The notes beneath the pieces were generated by a model. That model did not search any database, was not told where the DNA came from, and saw only the letters and a program-made list of their open reading frames with translations. A program made the position numbers and the translations under genes. Source: Kribbella aluminosa (GTDB taxonomy: Bacteria; Actinomycetota; Actinomycetes; Propionibacteriales; Kribbellaceae). Taken from it: a DNA stretch of 64,000 nucleotides. This document shows, one piece after another, positions 1 through 7,879 of the stretch; within the stretch, counting starts at the first letter, position 1, and each line of letters starts with the position of its first letter. Location of the stretch: the NCBI RefSeq assembly GCF_017876295.1, contig NZ_JAGINT010000001.1, forward strand, positions 248,001 to 312,000. The letters run 5' to 3'.

Positions 1-433
1 AGCGCCACGCTCGGCCGCGAGTCCCGTGGGCGAGGTAGTGGATTGCGGGTACGGCGATCGGCGGGTACGGCATCCGGCCGAGTCGGCGTACGGCGTCCTC
101 GGGAGTGAACCAGCGTGCCGCCATCACCGAACCGTCCGGGTCGTCGATCGCGAACGCCGGGTCGGCCACGTCGACGACGTAGTTCCACGACCGCGAGGTG
201 ACACGCCCGGCGGCCTGCGTCTGCGTCGTCCAGACGAGTTCGAGCTCGTCCACGGACACGTGTAGACCCGACTCTTCCCGCAGCTCCCGAACCGCACCGG
301 CCGCGGGCGTCTCACCGTCCTCGACACCTCCGCTCGGGAGGTTCCAGTACGGGGCGTCCCAGGCGTGGTACTGCTCACGCACCATCGCAACCAGCCCGTC
401 GTACCGCGCGATCACACCCGCGTACCCCTGCAT
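1..433 (-). CDS. NUDIX hydrolase, truncated by the window edge
   Basis: NUDIX hydrolases cleave nucleoside diphosphates linked to another group. Reading leftward from the ATG at 433, a complete Nudix box lies at about residues 35-57: G, five residues, E, seven residues, then REL-REE-SGL, matching Gx5Ex7REUxEExGU. The frame stays open to base 1, so at least the last few residues lie outside the window; 144 residues are visible, near the usual 140-160 of small Nudix proteins. It is divergent from the DinB gene across an 81-bp gap. The substrate cannot be told from the sequence. Confidence 0.85.
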   Translation of the reverse strand, partial: MQGYAGVIARYDGLVAMVREQYHAWDAPYWNLPSGGVEDGETPAAGAVRELREESGLHVSVDELELVWTTQTQAAGRVTSRSWNYVVDVADPAFAIDDPDGSVMAARWFTPEDAVRRLGRMPYPPIAVPAIHYLAHGTRGRAWR

Positions 434-471
434 CCCAGAACCCTACAAGCGCGCGGGGGGTGAGCATCGTG

Positions 472-494
472 TTCCGGACGGGGAGTGTCCGGAA
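472..494. promoter_or_regulatory. 8-bp perfect inverted repeat between divergent genes
   Basis: TTCCGGAC and GTCCGGAA flank a 7-nt spacer between the divergent NUDIX and DinB genes. The right arm ends about 20 nt before the DinB start. A regulator-binding site is a plausible reading, but no cognate regulator is identified. Confidence 0.35.
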
Positions 495-514
495 TGGGGG
501 TTAGCGTGCGGGGT

Positions 515-1099
515 ATGAGTGAGAGTGAGTGGGTTTCTCCGTGGTGGGAGCCGCCGGTGGCGGGGGACGAGGTTGGGCATCTGGTGGGGGCGCTGGACCG
601 GTTGCGGACGACGTTCCGGTACAAGGTGGACGGGCTCGATGCGGAAGGGCTGAACACCCGGATCGGGGTCTCGTCGATCACGCTCGGTGGGTTGCTGAAG
701 CATCTTGCGGCGAACGAGGACTACCTGTTCGACGTGAAGTTCCGCGGGAAGCCGATGGGTGGGCCGTGGCTGGACAACGGGTGGCGGGACAACAACGACT
801 GGGAGTTCGACTCCGCCGTCGACGACACCCCGGAGGAGCTGTACGCGCTGTGGGACGGTGCGGTCGAGCGGTCCCGGGCGACGCTCACCGCGGCGATCGC
901 GGACGGCGGGCTGGACCAGCCGGCCGACATCGCCTGGCCGGACGGGCGGCACGCGAGCCTGCGGCGGCTGGTGTGCGACCTGGTCGAGGAGTACGGGCGC
1001 CACACCGGGCACGCCGACCTGATTCGCGAGGCCGTCGACGGCCGTGTCGGCGAGGACCCACCCCGCGACTGGACGCCCGTCGGCGCGAAGAACACCTGA
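515..1099 (+). CDS. DinB family (DUF664-like) protein
   Basis: A 194-residue soluble protein of the DinB/YfiT-like four-helix metalloenzyme superfamily. Members include thiol-dependent transferases and many proteins of unknown function. The three-histidine metal site fits H63 (LKHLAANED) with H163 and H166 (GRHTGHADL), the usual HxxxH-like C-terminal pair. I chose the ATG at 515 because family members start with a short N-terminus before the first helix; an in-frame GTG at 485 would add ten unremarkable residues. It stands alone, divergent from the NUDIX gene and convergent with the heparinase-like gene. Confidence 0.8.
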   Translation: MSESEWVSPWWEPPVAGDEVGHLVGALDRLRTTFRYKVDGLDAEGLNTRIGVSSITLGGLLKHLAANEDYLFDVKFRGKPMGGPWLDNGWRDNNDWEFDSAVDDTPEELYALWDGAVERSRATLTAAIADGGLDQPADIAWPDGRHASLRRLVCDLVEEYGRHTGHADLIREAVDGRVGEDPPRDWTPVGAKNT

Positions 1100-1187
1100 A
1101 ACTGGACCGCTACGCACGCACAACCCACCAGAACCGCACATGTTTACGTTCACTTCGCCGGTTCTGCATGCGTAGCGGTCCGTCGAG

Positions 1188-3080
1188 CTACTTGACCCGC
1201 TGGAGCGTCCCGTCCGCCGCGATGCCGACGACCGTCGTCGCCCCGTCCACGGTCAGGTGCAGCAGCATCCGGTCGCCCTGCCACGAGGTCGTGTAGGAGA
1301 CGTTCGCGTTGCTGCGCGTCGGCGCGATCACCGACAGCACTGTCGCGTTCTTCCCGGACCGGTTGAACTTCACCACCGGCGCCGGCAGTCGCTCGTCGAT
1401 CGTCGTGTAGTGCCAGCCCTGGATCGGGTCCTGCTCCCCGCTCGTCACCTCGATCGGCGTGATCTCCTGCCGATACGGGATCTGCAGCACCGTCGTCTTC
1501 ACCCGATCGCCCGGCCGCGCCGCCACCACCCGGTCGTTGCCGCTGACAACCACCTTCTGATCGGCCGGCAGGTGCCAGAGCGCGGAGTACTCCTGCTCCA
1601 CGTCCGACGTACCGCGGTCCAGCACCACCATCACGTCCGGGTCCTTCTGCACCAGTACGTCGCGGGTCCGGTCGACGCCGGCGCCGGGCGAGTCGTGCAG
1701 CTCGTAGAACTCCGACGTCGGCTTCAGCGAGGATCGCACAAGCTTGGTCTCCGGGTGCCCGGTCGCCGACTTCACGGTCAGCTCGTTGTGCGCGAACTGG
1801 CTCCTCGCCCAGAACCGCCAGTCGTCCACGGTGTACCCGGCGTGCCCGCCGTCGATCAGGATGTCCCGCCCGTGCGAGGTGTACGTGATCGACGTGTGGT
1901 CGTTGTGCCCGTGCAGCTTCTGCGACGGCCCGAACCGGATGCTGTACGTCGACTCCTGCGCGAACGCCCGCGTCTCGCCCCACCCGGTCCGTCCGAAGAT
2001 GTACCCGGCGTCGAAGATCCCGATCCGCTGCGTCGGGCGGATTCCGCGCGCGCCGAGCGTACCGGCGTACTCGAGGACCGTCCCCTGCACCGGCACCGTC
2101 CTGACCACCTCGGAGTCGCCGAGCTGCGGCAGGTTCCCGAGTGAGTTGGTGGCCAGCGCGAGCCATTTCGCGAGCTCCCGCCGACGCGCCATGATCGTCG
2201 TGCCCGGGTCCACCCCGCACTTCCGCAGTACGTCGATCGCACGTCCCCACAGGGCGTAGTTGAACTGTGCGTATCCTGTCGACTGTTCGTTGGTCGACCC
2301 CTGGGTATCGATCGAGGTCTTGATCGCACTGGTCAGCCGGTCGGCCGCGACCTTCTTCAGGTCGCTCCGCATCAACGTGCAGCCGATCCCGAACAGCGCC
2401 ATGCTCTCGTCGGTGCCGTGGTTCCAGTCGCCGCTGTAGTTCTTCCGCAGGAACCACGCGTGGTCGAGCAGTGCCTTGTCGAGCCAGGCGTACGTGAGCG
2501 GCAGCTGCCCCACGTGCAACCCCGACAGCACCGCCTGCCGCAGGCAGATCAGCACGTTGGTGCGGTGCATGGTCGACTCGTACGCGCCGACGTCGGACTT
2601 CCACGAGTACGGGTTGTCGTTCACCCAGTCGCGGGCGATCGTACTGACCCGCTGCAGCGCCGCCTTGTCGCCGCGTCCGCCGGCGGTGATTCCTTGGCCG
2701 AGCCAACGAAGCGAGTGCAGCCACATGTACCAGCTCGGGTTCTTGGCCGGGTTCAGCCGCCAGTTGATGTTGCCGTGGCCGTCACCGACCCTGGTCGGCG
2801 GCGTCGTTCCCCAGGTGAAGGTGTCCCTGTACAGGTTGCCGAGCGGGTTCGTCCGATCGATCCCGCTGTACGCCGGACACGTGTAGATGTCGCGCCGTGC
2901 CGGCATCGTCGGCGGTGGGCTCGGCGGTTCGGGGGTCTGGCTCATGGTCGGGTCCGGGGCCGCCTCCGGCTCGGTCCCGGCCCAGGGGGCGACCAGCATG
3001 ACGGCCAGTACGGCGGCGCCCGTGAGCATCGCGGTCGTGAGCCGCAGGGTCGTTCTGGTACGCAGATGTCTCGCGGGCAT
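1188..3080 (-). CDS. Heparinase II/III-like exported polysaccharide-active protein
   Basis: A 630-residue protein. An N-terminal Arg-rich stretch and hydrophobic segment (about residues 10-35) form a signal peptide or anchor, followed by a Pro/Thr-rich linker to about residue 60. The middle looks like the alpha/alpha toroid of heparinase/alginate-lyase folds (NHGTDES near 219-226, STGYAQFNY near 267-275). The C-terminal part has the heparinase II/III-type beta domain motif HGHNDHTS (390-397) and ILIDGGHAGY. The start at 3080 follows GGGGGAA; the open frame upstream is non-coding in character. It lies downstream of two same-strand SGNH hydrolases, a pairing seen in exopolysaccharide loci. The substrate is unknown, and activity as a lyase is inferred from the fold only. 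Confidence 0.75.
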   Translation of the reverse strand: MPARHLRTRTTLRLTTAMLTGAAVLAVMLVAPWAGTEPEAAPDPTMSQTPEPPSPPPTMPARRDIYTCPAYSGIDRTNPLGNLYRDTFTWGTTPPTRVGDGHGNINWRLNPAKNPSWYMWLHSLRWLGQGITAGGRGDKAALQRVSTIARDWVNDNPYSWKSDVGAYESTMHRTNVLICLRQAVLSGLHVGQLPLTYAWLDKALLDHAWFLRKNYSGDWNHGTDESMALFGIGCTLMRSDLKKVAADRLTSAIKTSIDTQGSTNEQSTGYAQFNYALWGRAIDVLRKCGVDPGTTIMARRRELAKWLALATNSLGNLPQLGDSEVVRTVPVQGTVLEYAGTLGARGIRPTQRIGIFDAGYIFGRTGWGETRAFAQESTYSIRFGPSQKLHGHNDHTSITYTSHGRDILIDGGHAGYTVDDWRFWARSQFAHNELTVKSATGHPETKLVRSSLKPTSEFYELHDSPGAGVDRTRDVLVQKDPDVMVVLDRGTSDVEQEYSALWHLPADQKVVVSGNDRVVAARPGDRVKTTVLQIPYRQEITPIEVTSGEQDPIQGWHYTTIDERLPAPVVKFNRSGKNATVLSVIAPTRSNANVSYTTSWQGDRMLLHLTVDGATTVVGIAADGTLQRVK

Positions 3081-3258
3081 CGTTTTCCCCCTCGTCCGGG
3101 CATGCCGGTGCCGAAAGCGGTGCCGGGCGCTGTGTGCTGGTACATCTGACCGTGCGGCGTAAAGGTTGCTTACGGCATCAAGCGGGCCGTCAGGTACGTC
3201 GCGATCGGTTCCCCCGGAGGTCAGATTCGTTCCTCTACCGGACAGATGTGGCCAGCAC

Positions 3259-3293
3259 CCGGAAAGTTGCGTTTCCGGATGCCCGTTCGGGCA
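3259..3293 (-). terminator. Two adjacent hairpins after the SGNH pseudogene
   Basis: CCGGAAA and TTTCCGG flank a 6-nt loop (3259-3278). Two bases further on, TGCCCG and CGGGCA are back to back (3280-3293). They lie directly beyond the final stop of the SGNH gene at 3296 and upstream of the heparinase-like gene, consistent with intergenic termination or attenuation. No T-tract is present, as is common in high-GC actinomycetes. Confidence 0.45.
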
Positions 3294-3295
3294 CC

Positions 3296-4042
3296 TCAGC
3301 TGTGCCGGATCGCCTGCAGAATCAGGGTGTTCCGCGCATCCTGCCCGGCCGGCACGGTGGTGTGGCGGCCGTCGCGGAGATCGGTGTCCAGCCGCTCGGG
3401 ATGCGCCGCCAGGAACTCGGCCCAGTGCACGACCCGCAGGTTCGGGTGCTGCAGCTGTGCCTGCTCCAGTTGCAGGTTGATCCACTCGCTGTTCCGCTGG
3501 TCGGCGACCTGGACCGCCGCCGGTTTGCCGGTACGTGCCACCTGGACGTCGACCCACTACACGGTCCGCCTCGGCCCGGCGATCCGCAGCGCGCGCTCGA
3601 CCTGGGCGCCGAACGCGGCCGGGTCGAAGATGTCGTTGGACCCGACCGCCATCACGATCCGCCGCGGCAGCCCGTACGCCTTGGCCCACGCGGCCAGCTC
3701 GTCAACCGCTGCCGACGTCGGCTGACCGGCCCAGCTGTACTGCGCGAACGACGTACCGAGCTGTTGCTCCAAGAGCCGGCCGAGTGCCGCGCCGTCCTGG
3801 ACCGCGATGCTGTCGCCGAACAGGACGATGCCGTCGGACGCGACCACGTGCCGGACCTCCGAGCCGCTCGCGATCACGCGATCGTTCTTCTGGTACGAAC
3901 CGAGCGCGCCGGATCCGTAACTGCCGGTGTCGACAACCGGCTTCGCGTGCACGTCCGGAGTGTCGAAGTGCAGCAGCGCCAGGAGGGCAGCTGTCAGTAC
4001 GACGATGATGGCGGCCGAGACCGACCAGCGTCTGATGATCAT
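3296..4042 (-). pseudogene. SGNH hydrolase interrupted by one in-frame amber codon
   Basis: Reading left from the ATG at 4042 (GGGAG Shine-Dalgarno 6 nt upstream), the frame encodes a signal-anchor segment (residues 3-27), then an SGNH hydrolase with the nucleophile block LFGDSI and the GSND block. At 3557-3559 it meets TAG. The same frame then continues without gap (WVDVQVARTGK...) to the C-terminal DGRHT block and a normal stop at 3296. The neighbouring paralogue at 4102-4980 aligns throughout and has Tyr (TVYWVNV) where this copy has the stop, so a single base change from a Tyr codon explains it. All catalytic blocks are intact apart from the stop. Alternatives are a recent pseudogene, stop-codon readthrough, or a base-call error. 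Confidence 0.8.
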
Positions 4043-4101
4043 GCACAACTCCCGCAGAGAACGACGTGCCTGTTACACGCGTAGATCGGTCCGCAGGTTG
4101 G

Positions 4102-4980
4102 CTAGTGGCTTGCGATCGCGTCGGCTATCAGGCCGTTGCGGGCGGAGCTGCCGGTCGGCTCGCTGGTGTGGACGCCGTCGCGCAGGTACTGGGCGGGGCC
4201 GTTCGGTTGCGTCGTGAGGAACTCGGACCATTCGACGATCCGCAGGTTCGGGTGCAGCAGGGCGGCCTGGGCCAGCTGCTGGTTGATCCAGGTGCTGTTC
4301 GCGAGGTCGGCGTCCTGGACGGAGGCCGGCTGCTTGGTGCGGCTCGCGTACACGTTCACCCAGTAGACCGTTCGGTTCGGGCCCGCGATCCGGATCGCGC
4401 GCTCGACCTGCTCGGTGAACGCGGGCGGGTCGAAGATGTCGTTGGTGCCGACCGCCATCACGATCCGCTGCGGCAGACCGTAGCTGCGCGACCAGTCCTC
4501 GAGCGCGTCGACCGCCGCGGACGCCGGCTGCCCGGACCAGTCGTGCACCGCGATCGGGTCGGCCCCGCGGTCCGCCAGCAGTTGTTCGAGCGCGGAGCTG
4601 TCCTGCACCGCGATGCTGTCGCCGAACATGAAGACGCCGTCGAACGCGAGGACGTCGCGAATCTGGTCCTCGGAGGAGATCCGGTGCAGCAGGCCCTGCC
4701 AGGGCCCGAGCGTGCCGGAGCCGTACGGGCCGCCGCCCCTGGTCGGCACGCTGTACGACGTGCCGCCGACCAGGGCCTCGGATCCGGTCGTACGCGGTTC
4801 GAGTACGACGAACACGCCGCCGAGCACCGCGACGACCAGCAGCGTGACGACGATCGCGAGCAACGATCCGAAGAACGCCCGGACCCCCGACACCTCCGTC
4901 GCCCCACCCTGCCGCACGCTTCCCGCCCTTCGTTCTCTCCGCACAATGACATGACGCGGTGACCCCCAGATCCGCTGCAT
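4102..4980 (-). CDS. Membrane-anchored SGNH/GDSL hydrolase
   Basis: A 292-residue protein with an Arg-rich cytoplasmic N-terminus, one transmembrane segment (about residues 36-60) and an extracytoplasmic SGNH hydrolase domain. The nucleophile motif is FGDSI (about 119-123), the GTND block follows in AVGTNDIF, and the Asp-His pair is in DGVHTS near the C-terminus. Such proteins act as esterases or acyltransferases on extracellular polymers; the substrate is not known. It is the intact paralogue of the interrupted gene downstream, separated by 59 bp on the same strand. The start is uncertain: the ATG at 4980 follows a G-rich stretch, and an internal GTG just before the membrane segment is the alternative. 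Confidence 0.75.
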   Translation of the reverse strand: MQRIWGSPRHVIVRRERRAGSVRQGGATEVSGVRAFFGSLLAIVVTLLVVAVLGGVFVVLEPRTTGSEALVGGTSYSVPTRGGGPYGSGTLGPWQGLLHRISSEDQIRDVLAFDGVFMFGDSIAVQDSSALEQLLADRGADPIAVHDWSGQPASAAVDALEDWSRSYGLPQRIVMAVGTNDIFDPPAFTEQVERAIRIAGPNRTVYWVNVYASRTKQPASVQDADLANSTWINQQLAQAALLHPNLRIVEWSEFLTTQPNGPAQYLRDGVHTSEPTGSSARNGLIADAIASH

Positions 4981-5073
4981 GCCTGCCTACCCCCAACCGC
5001 CGGAAGCGAACCCCCCGGTTCCCTTCCTGCCCCTAGCATCCCTGACGCCGCAAATCATGGATAGGTTTTCGGT

Positions 5074-5322
5074 CATGCCGGAATCAACGGATCTGCCCGC
5101 CCTGGAGCGCACCCGCCTCGCCCACCTAGTCGCCCGCCGCACCCCAGAAGCCGCCGCCCGCTGGTCGACGGCGCGGTCGCCGTGTTGAGGTACCGGTCGG
5201 CGATCGAGATCGGCGTCGACGGGCGCGAACCGGGGCCGCTCAGCGCCTGGCACCTCGACTGTTACCGCCGTACCGAGGCCGGCTGGCAGGTGCAGTGGTC
5301 GCAGGCCACGGAGATCCGGTGA
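5074..5322 (+). pseudogene. Internally deleted NTF2-like (DUF4440-type) remnant
   Basis: The ATG at 5074 opens a typical NTF2-like first helix (PALERTRLAHLVAR...EAA), but the frame ends at 5188 after 37 codons. In a shifted frame from about 5164 to 5322 the C-terminal half of the same fold is recognisable: LVDGAVAVLRYRSAIEI, then SAWHLDCYRRTEAGWQVQWSQATEIR and stop. About 60-70 central residues of a normal 120-130 residue DUF4440 protein are missing and the reading frame is lost at the junction. This looks like a deletion relic rather than two genes. Confidence 0.6.
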
Positions 5323-5355
5323 CGTACGGGCGGCCTGCCTGTACGTCACCGGATC
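5313..5355. terminator. Perfect 15-bp hairpin, bidirectional terminator
   Basis: Arms at 5313-5327 and 5341-5355 are exact reverse complements (GATCCGGTGACGTAC and its complement) around a 13-nt loop. The hairpin overlaps the TGA of the rightward pseudogene and sits 27 bp beyond the end of the leftward VOC gene, so it can terminate both. Confidence 0.65.
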
Positions 5356-5382
5356 GCTACTCTGTGAATCCGCCCGTGTGAG

Positions 5383-5757
5383 TCAGCCGGCGACCTCCGC
5401 CTGGCTCCGCTCGACGCAGAACTCGTTGCCCTCGGGGTCCTTCATCGTCACCCAACCGCGCCCGTCCGGACGCCGGTGGTCCTCGTGGATCGTCCCGCCG
5501 AGCCCCGAGATCCGCTCGACCTCCGCGTCCCGTGTCCGCTCGGTCGGGCCCCAGTCGAGGTGCACGCGGTTCTTGACGCTCTTACCTTCCGGTACGGCGA
5601 TGAACAGCAGCCCGGGTACCGGATCCGGCGCCACCACCAGCACCTCGTCGTCGCCCGGCTCGTCGCCGTCCCCGAGCGGCCAGCCGGTCACGGTACTCCA
5701 GAACTGGGCCAGCTCGTAGGGGTTCGCCGCATCAATCGTGATGTGTCGCAATTTCAT
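5383..5757 (-). CDS. VOC family protein (glyoxalase/bleomycin-resistance fold)
   Basis: A 124-residue single-module VOC protein. It starts MKLRHITIDAANPYELAQFW, the classic first beta-alpha unit, and ends with DPEGNEFCVE, the metal-ligand-bearing last strand. VOC proteins cover glyoxalases, dioxygenases and drug-binding proteins; nothing here identifies a substrate. It is convergent with the NTF2-like relic and divergent from the next VOC gene. Confidence 0.8.
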   Translation of the reverse strand: MKLRHITIDAANPYELAQFWSTVTGWPLGDGDEPGDDEVLVVAPDPVPGLLFIAVPEGKSVKNRVHLDWGPTERTRDAEVERISGLGGTIHEDHRRPDGRGWVTMKDPEGNEFCVERSQAEVAG

Positions 5758-5877
5758 GCGCAGACCTTAACCACTTGGCCGTCCACCGGGTCTCGCGGAC
5801 TGTCGGCGGCCGGGTCTACTGTGCGAAGCATGGCGCCGGACCAGAAGGCCCGGCCAGTTTGGGGGAAGGACGATCCG

Positions 5878-6282
5878 ATGGCATCCCGGCTCAATCCGTA
5901 CATCCAGTTCCAGAACGAAGCGCGTGCCGCCATGGAGTTCTACCAGGGAGTCTTCGGCGGCGACGTGTCGTCGAACACCTTCAAAGAGTTCGGCGCCTCG
6001 CACGGCCCGGACGACGAGGACCTGCTGATGCACAGCCAGCTCGAGACGCCGAGCGGGTTCACGCTGATGGCGGCCGACACCCCGCAGGGCATGTCGTACA
6101 ACCCGGGGGAGAACATCGCGATCAGCCTCAGCGGTGACGGCGAAGAGCTGCGCGGCTACTACACGAAGCTGTCCGACGGCGGCAAGGTGACGGTGCCGCT
6201 GGAGAAGCAGATGTGGGGCGACGAGTTCGGCATGGTCACCGACAAGTTCGGGATCAACTGGATGGTCAACATCGCGGGCTGA
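5878..6282 (+). CDS. VOC family protein, PhnB type
   Basis: A 134-residue PhnB-like VOC protein (LNPYIQFQNEARAAMEFYQGVFGG at the start, WGDEFGMVTDKFGINWMVN at the end). The ATG at 5878 follows a strong GGGGGAAGGA Shine-Dalgarno. PhnB-like proteins are widespread, and most have no known reaction. It is a monocistronic gene facing the decarboxylase-like gene at 6837. Confidence 0.8.
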   Translation: MASRLNPYIQFQNEARAAMEFYQGVFGGDVSSNTFKEFGASHGPDDEDLLMHSQLETPSGFTLMAADTPQGMSYNPGENIAISLSGDGEELRGYYTKLSDGGKVTVPLEKQMWGDEFGMVTDKFGINWMVNIAG

Positions 6283-6348
6283 CGACGTACCTTCCCGGGG
6301 GATTCGGTGTCCCCGGGAAGGTCTTCGCGGCAGGCTTGACCGGCACGG

Positions 6349-6837
6349 CTAGTTTTCGACGAAGGCTGCCATCAGGCCGGGCTCGTAGGAGCCGCCCAGC
6401 TGGTTGAGCGTGACCGCCATCCGGTTGGTCGCGTTGATCATCGCGATCAGCGTGACCAGTGCGATCAGCTCGTCCTCGGTGTAGTACTTCGCGGCGCGCG
6501 CCCACGTCTCGTCGGACACACCCTCGGACGCGTCGGCCAGACGGGTCGCCTCGTCGGTGAGCGCCAGCGCGGCCTGCTCCTCCTCGGTGAAGACCGTGGA
6601 GTGCCGCCAGCCCGCGACCAGGTTCAGCCGGGTGGCGGTCTCGCCCGCTGCGGCCGCCTCCTTCGTGTGCAGGTCGATACAGTGGCCGCATCCGTTGATC
6701 TGGCTCGCCCGCAGCATCACCAGGTTCTGCGTCGGGTGCGGGAGGGCGGTCTGCTGGATCAGCGCGTGTACGGCGTACAACCGCTTGGCCAGCTTGGCGC
6801 CGAACGCGTTCTGCATCAGGTCGATCCGGGTTTCCAT
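6349..6837 (-). CDS. Carboxymuconolactone decarboxylase/AhpD-family protein of an ECF41 locus
   Basis: A 162-residue all-helical AhpD-like protein with the redox pair C50-G-H-C53 followed by H57 (NGCGHCIDLH). The family includes alkylhydroperoxidase-like and carboxymuconolactone decarboxylase-like enzymes. It is divergent from an ECF41 sigma factor gene. Carboxymuconolactone decarboxylases, oxidoreductases and epimerases are the established genomic partners of ECF41 factors, so this gene is probably the sigma factor's target. The start at 6837 has AGGA 8 nt upstream; an in-frame GTG at 6852 is less likely. The physiological substrate is unknown. Confidence 0.8.
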   Translation of the reverse strand: METRIDLMQNAFGAKLAKRLYAVHALIQQTALPHPTQNLVMLRASQINGCGHCIDLHTKEAAAAGETATRLNLVAGWRHSTVFTEEEQAALALTDEATRLADASEGVSDETWARAAKYYTEDELIALVTLIAMINATNRMAVTLNQLGGSYEPGLMAAFVEN

Positions 6838-6878
6838 CGTCGTCGTCCTCACTGGTGGGATCTACTGGACGAACACGA

Positions 6879-6905
6879 GATGCCGCGCGGCCGGCGCGTG
6901 TGACG
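6879..6905 (-). promoter_or_regulatory. Candidate ECF41 promoter for the decarboxylase gene
   Basis: On the minus strand CGTCACA (6905-6899) is followed after exactly 16 nt by CATC (6882-6879), about 42 nt before the start codon. This resembles the ECF41 -35 TGTCACA and short -10 motif as I recall it, and mirrors the element in front of the sigma gene. Confidence 0.5.
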
Positions 6906-6929
6906 TGACGTGCGCCATACGGACCGGGA

Positions 6930-6956
6930 TGTCACAGAGCTGGGGCGGCCGGCATC
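6930..6956 (+). promoter_or_regulatory. Candidate ECF41 autoregulatory promoter
   Basis: TGTCACA (6930-6936), a 16-nt spacer and CATC (6953-6956) lie 36 nt before the sigma-factor ATG. The architecture and spacing equal the divergent element at 6879-6905, which supports recognition by the same sigma factor. Confidence 0.5.
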
Positions 6957-6991
6957 TGATGGGTGACGCCTGCGGACGAGGGAGCTGTTCC

Positions 6992-7876
6992 ATGACCGGT
7001 ACCGACCGAGCCACCGAGGCTTTCGTTGCCCATCGCAACCTCCTGTTCACGGTCGCGTACGAGCTGCTCGGCTCGGCCGCGGACGCCGAGGACGTACTGC
7101 AGGAGACCTGGCTGCGCTGGGTCGGCGTCGACCTCGACACCGTGCTGGACCATCGCGCGTACCTGGTCCGGATCGCCAGCCGGCAGGCGCTCCAGCGCCT
7201 CCGCACCCTCGGCCGCCGGAAGGAGTCGTACGTCGGACCGTGGCTGCCCGAACCGCTGCTCACCGCCCCGGACGTCGCCGACGACGTCGAACTCGCCGAC
7301 AGCGTCTCGATGGCGATGCTGCTCGTCCTGGAAACCCTGAAACCCACCGAGCGCGCCGTCTTCGTCCTCCGCGAGGTCTTCGGCCTCGAGTACGACGAGA
7401 TCGCTCAAGCCGTCGACAAGAAGCCCGACGCCGTCCGCCAGATCGCCCACCGCGCCCGCTCCCACGTAGCCGCCCGCCGCCCGCGCGGCCGGGTCTCCGC
7501 CGACGAGACCCGCCACGCCTTGGAAGCCTTCCAGCGAGCCGTCAACACCGGCGACATCCAATGCCTCGTCGACATCCTCGCTCCCGACGTGGTCTTCCTC
7601 GGCGACGGCGGCGGCGTCGTCCAGGCCCTCCCACGCCCGGTGGTAGGCGCCGAAAAGGTCGCCCGCCTGCTGGCCCTGGCCGTCGACAACCTCACCGAGG
7701 CCTCCTTCGAAGTCACCCAGATCAACGGCCGGCCGGCCCTCCTCCTCCGCTTCACCGATGAGGTCGACACCGTCACCGTCCTCCACGTCGAAAACGGCAA
7801 AATCACCGGCCTGTACGCCGTCCGCAACCCCGCCAAGCTCTCCCACCTGACCAAAGAAAACCTCCTGACCCGCTGA
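6992..7876 (+). CDS. ECF41-group RNA polymerase sigma factor with SnoaL-like C-terminal extension
   Basis: A 294-residue sigma factor. Sigma2 (about residues 10-75, DAEDVLQETWLRW) and sigma4 (about 105-165, LKPTERAVFVLREVFGLEYDEIA) are followed by a SnoaL/NTF2-like extension (about 175-285). The linker carries WLPEPL (84-89) and the extension carries DGGG (205-208) and an NPxKL motif (NPAKL, 279-283), hallmarks of ECF41 in which the C-terminal domain controls activity in place of an anti-sigma factor. The ATG at 6992 was chosen because upstream codons are non-coding. The gene is 3 bp from the convergent hypothetical gene at 7880. Confidence 0.9.
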   Translation: MTGTDRATEAFVAHRNLLFTVAYELLGSAADAEDVLQETWLRWVGVDLDTVLDHRAYLVRIASRQALQRLRTLGRRKESYVGPWLPEPLLTAPDVADDVELADSVSMAMLLVLETLKPTERAVFVLREVFGLEYDEIAQAVDKKPDAVRQIAHRARSHVAARRPRGRVSADETRHALEAFQRAVNTGDIQCLVDILAPDVVFLGDGGGVVQALPRPVVGAEKVARLLALAVDNLTEASFEVTQINGRPALLLRFTDEVDTVTVLHVENGKITGLYAVRNPAKLSHLTKENLLTR

Positions 7877-7879
7877 TCG

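Noticed and set aside
3081..3689. N-terminal extension making the heparinase-like protein 833 residues
   Set aside because: The extension lies antisense-frame within the SGNH pseudogene and lacks a signal peptide, while the ATG at 3080 has a strong Shine-Dalgarno and signal sequence.
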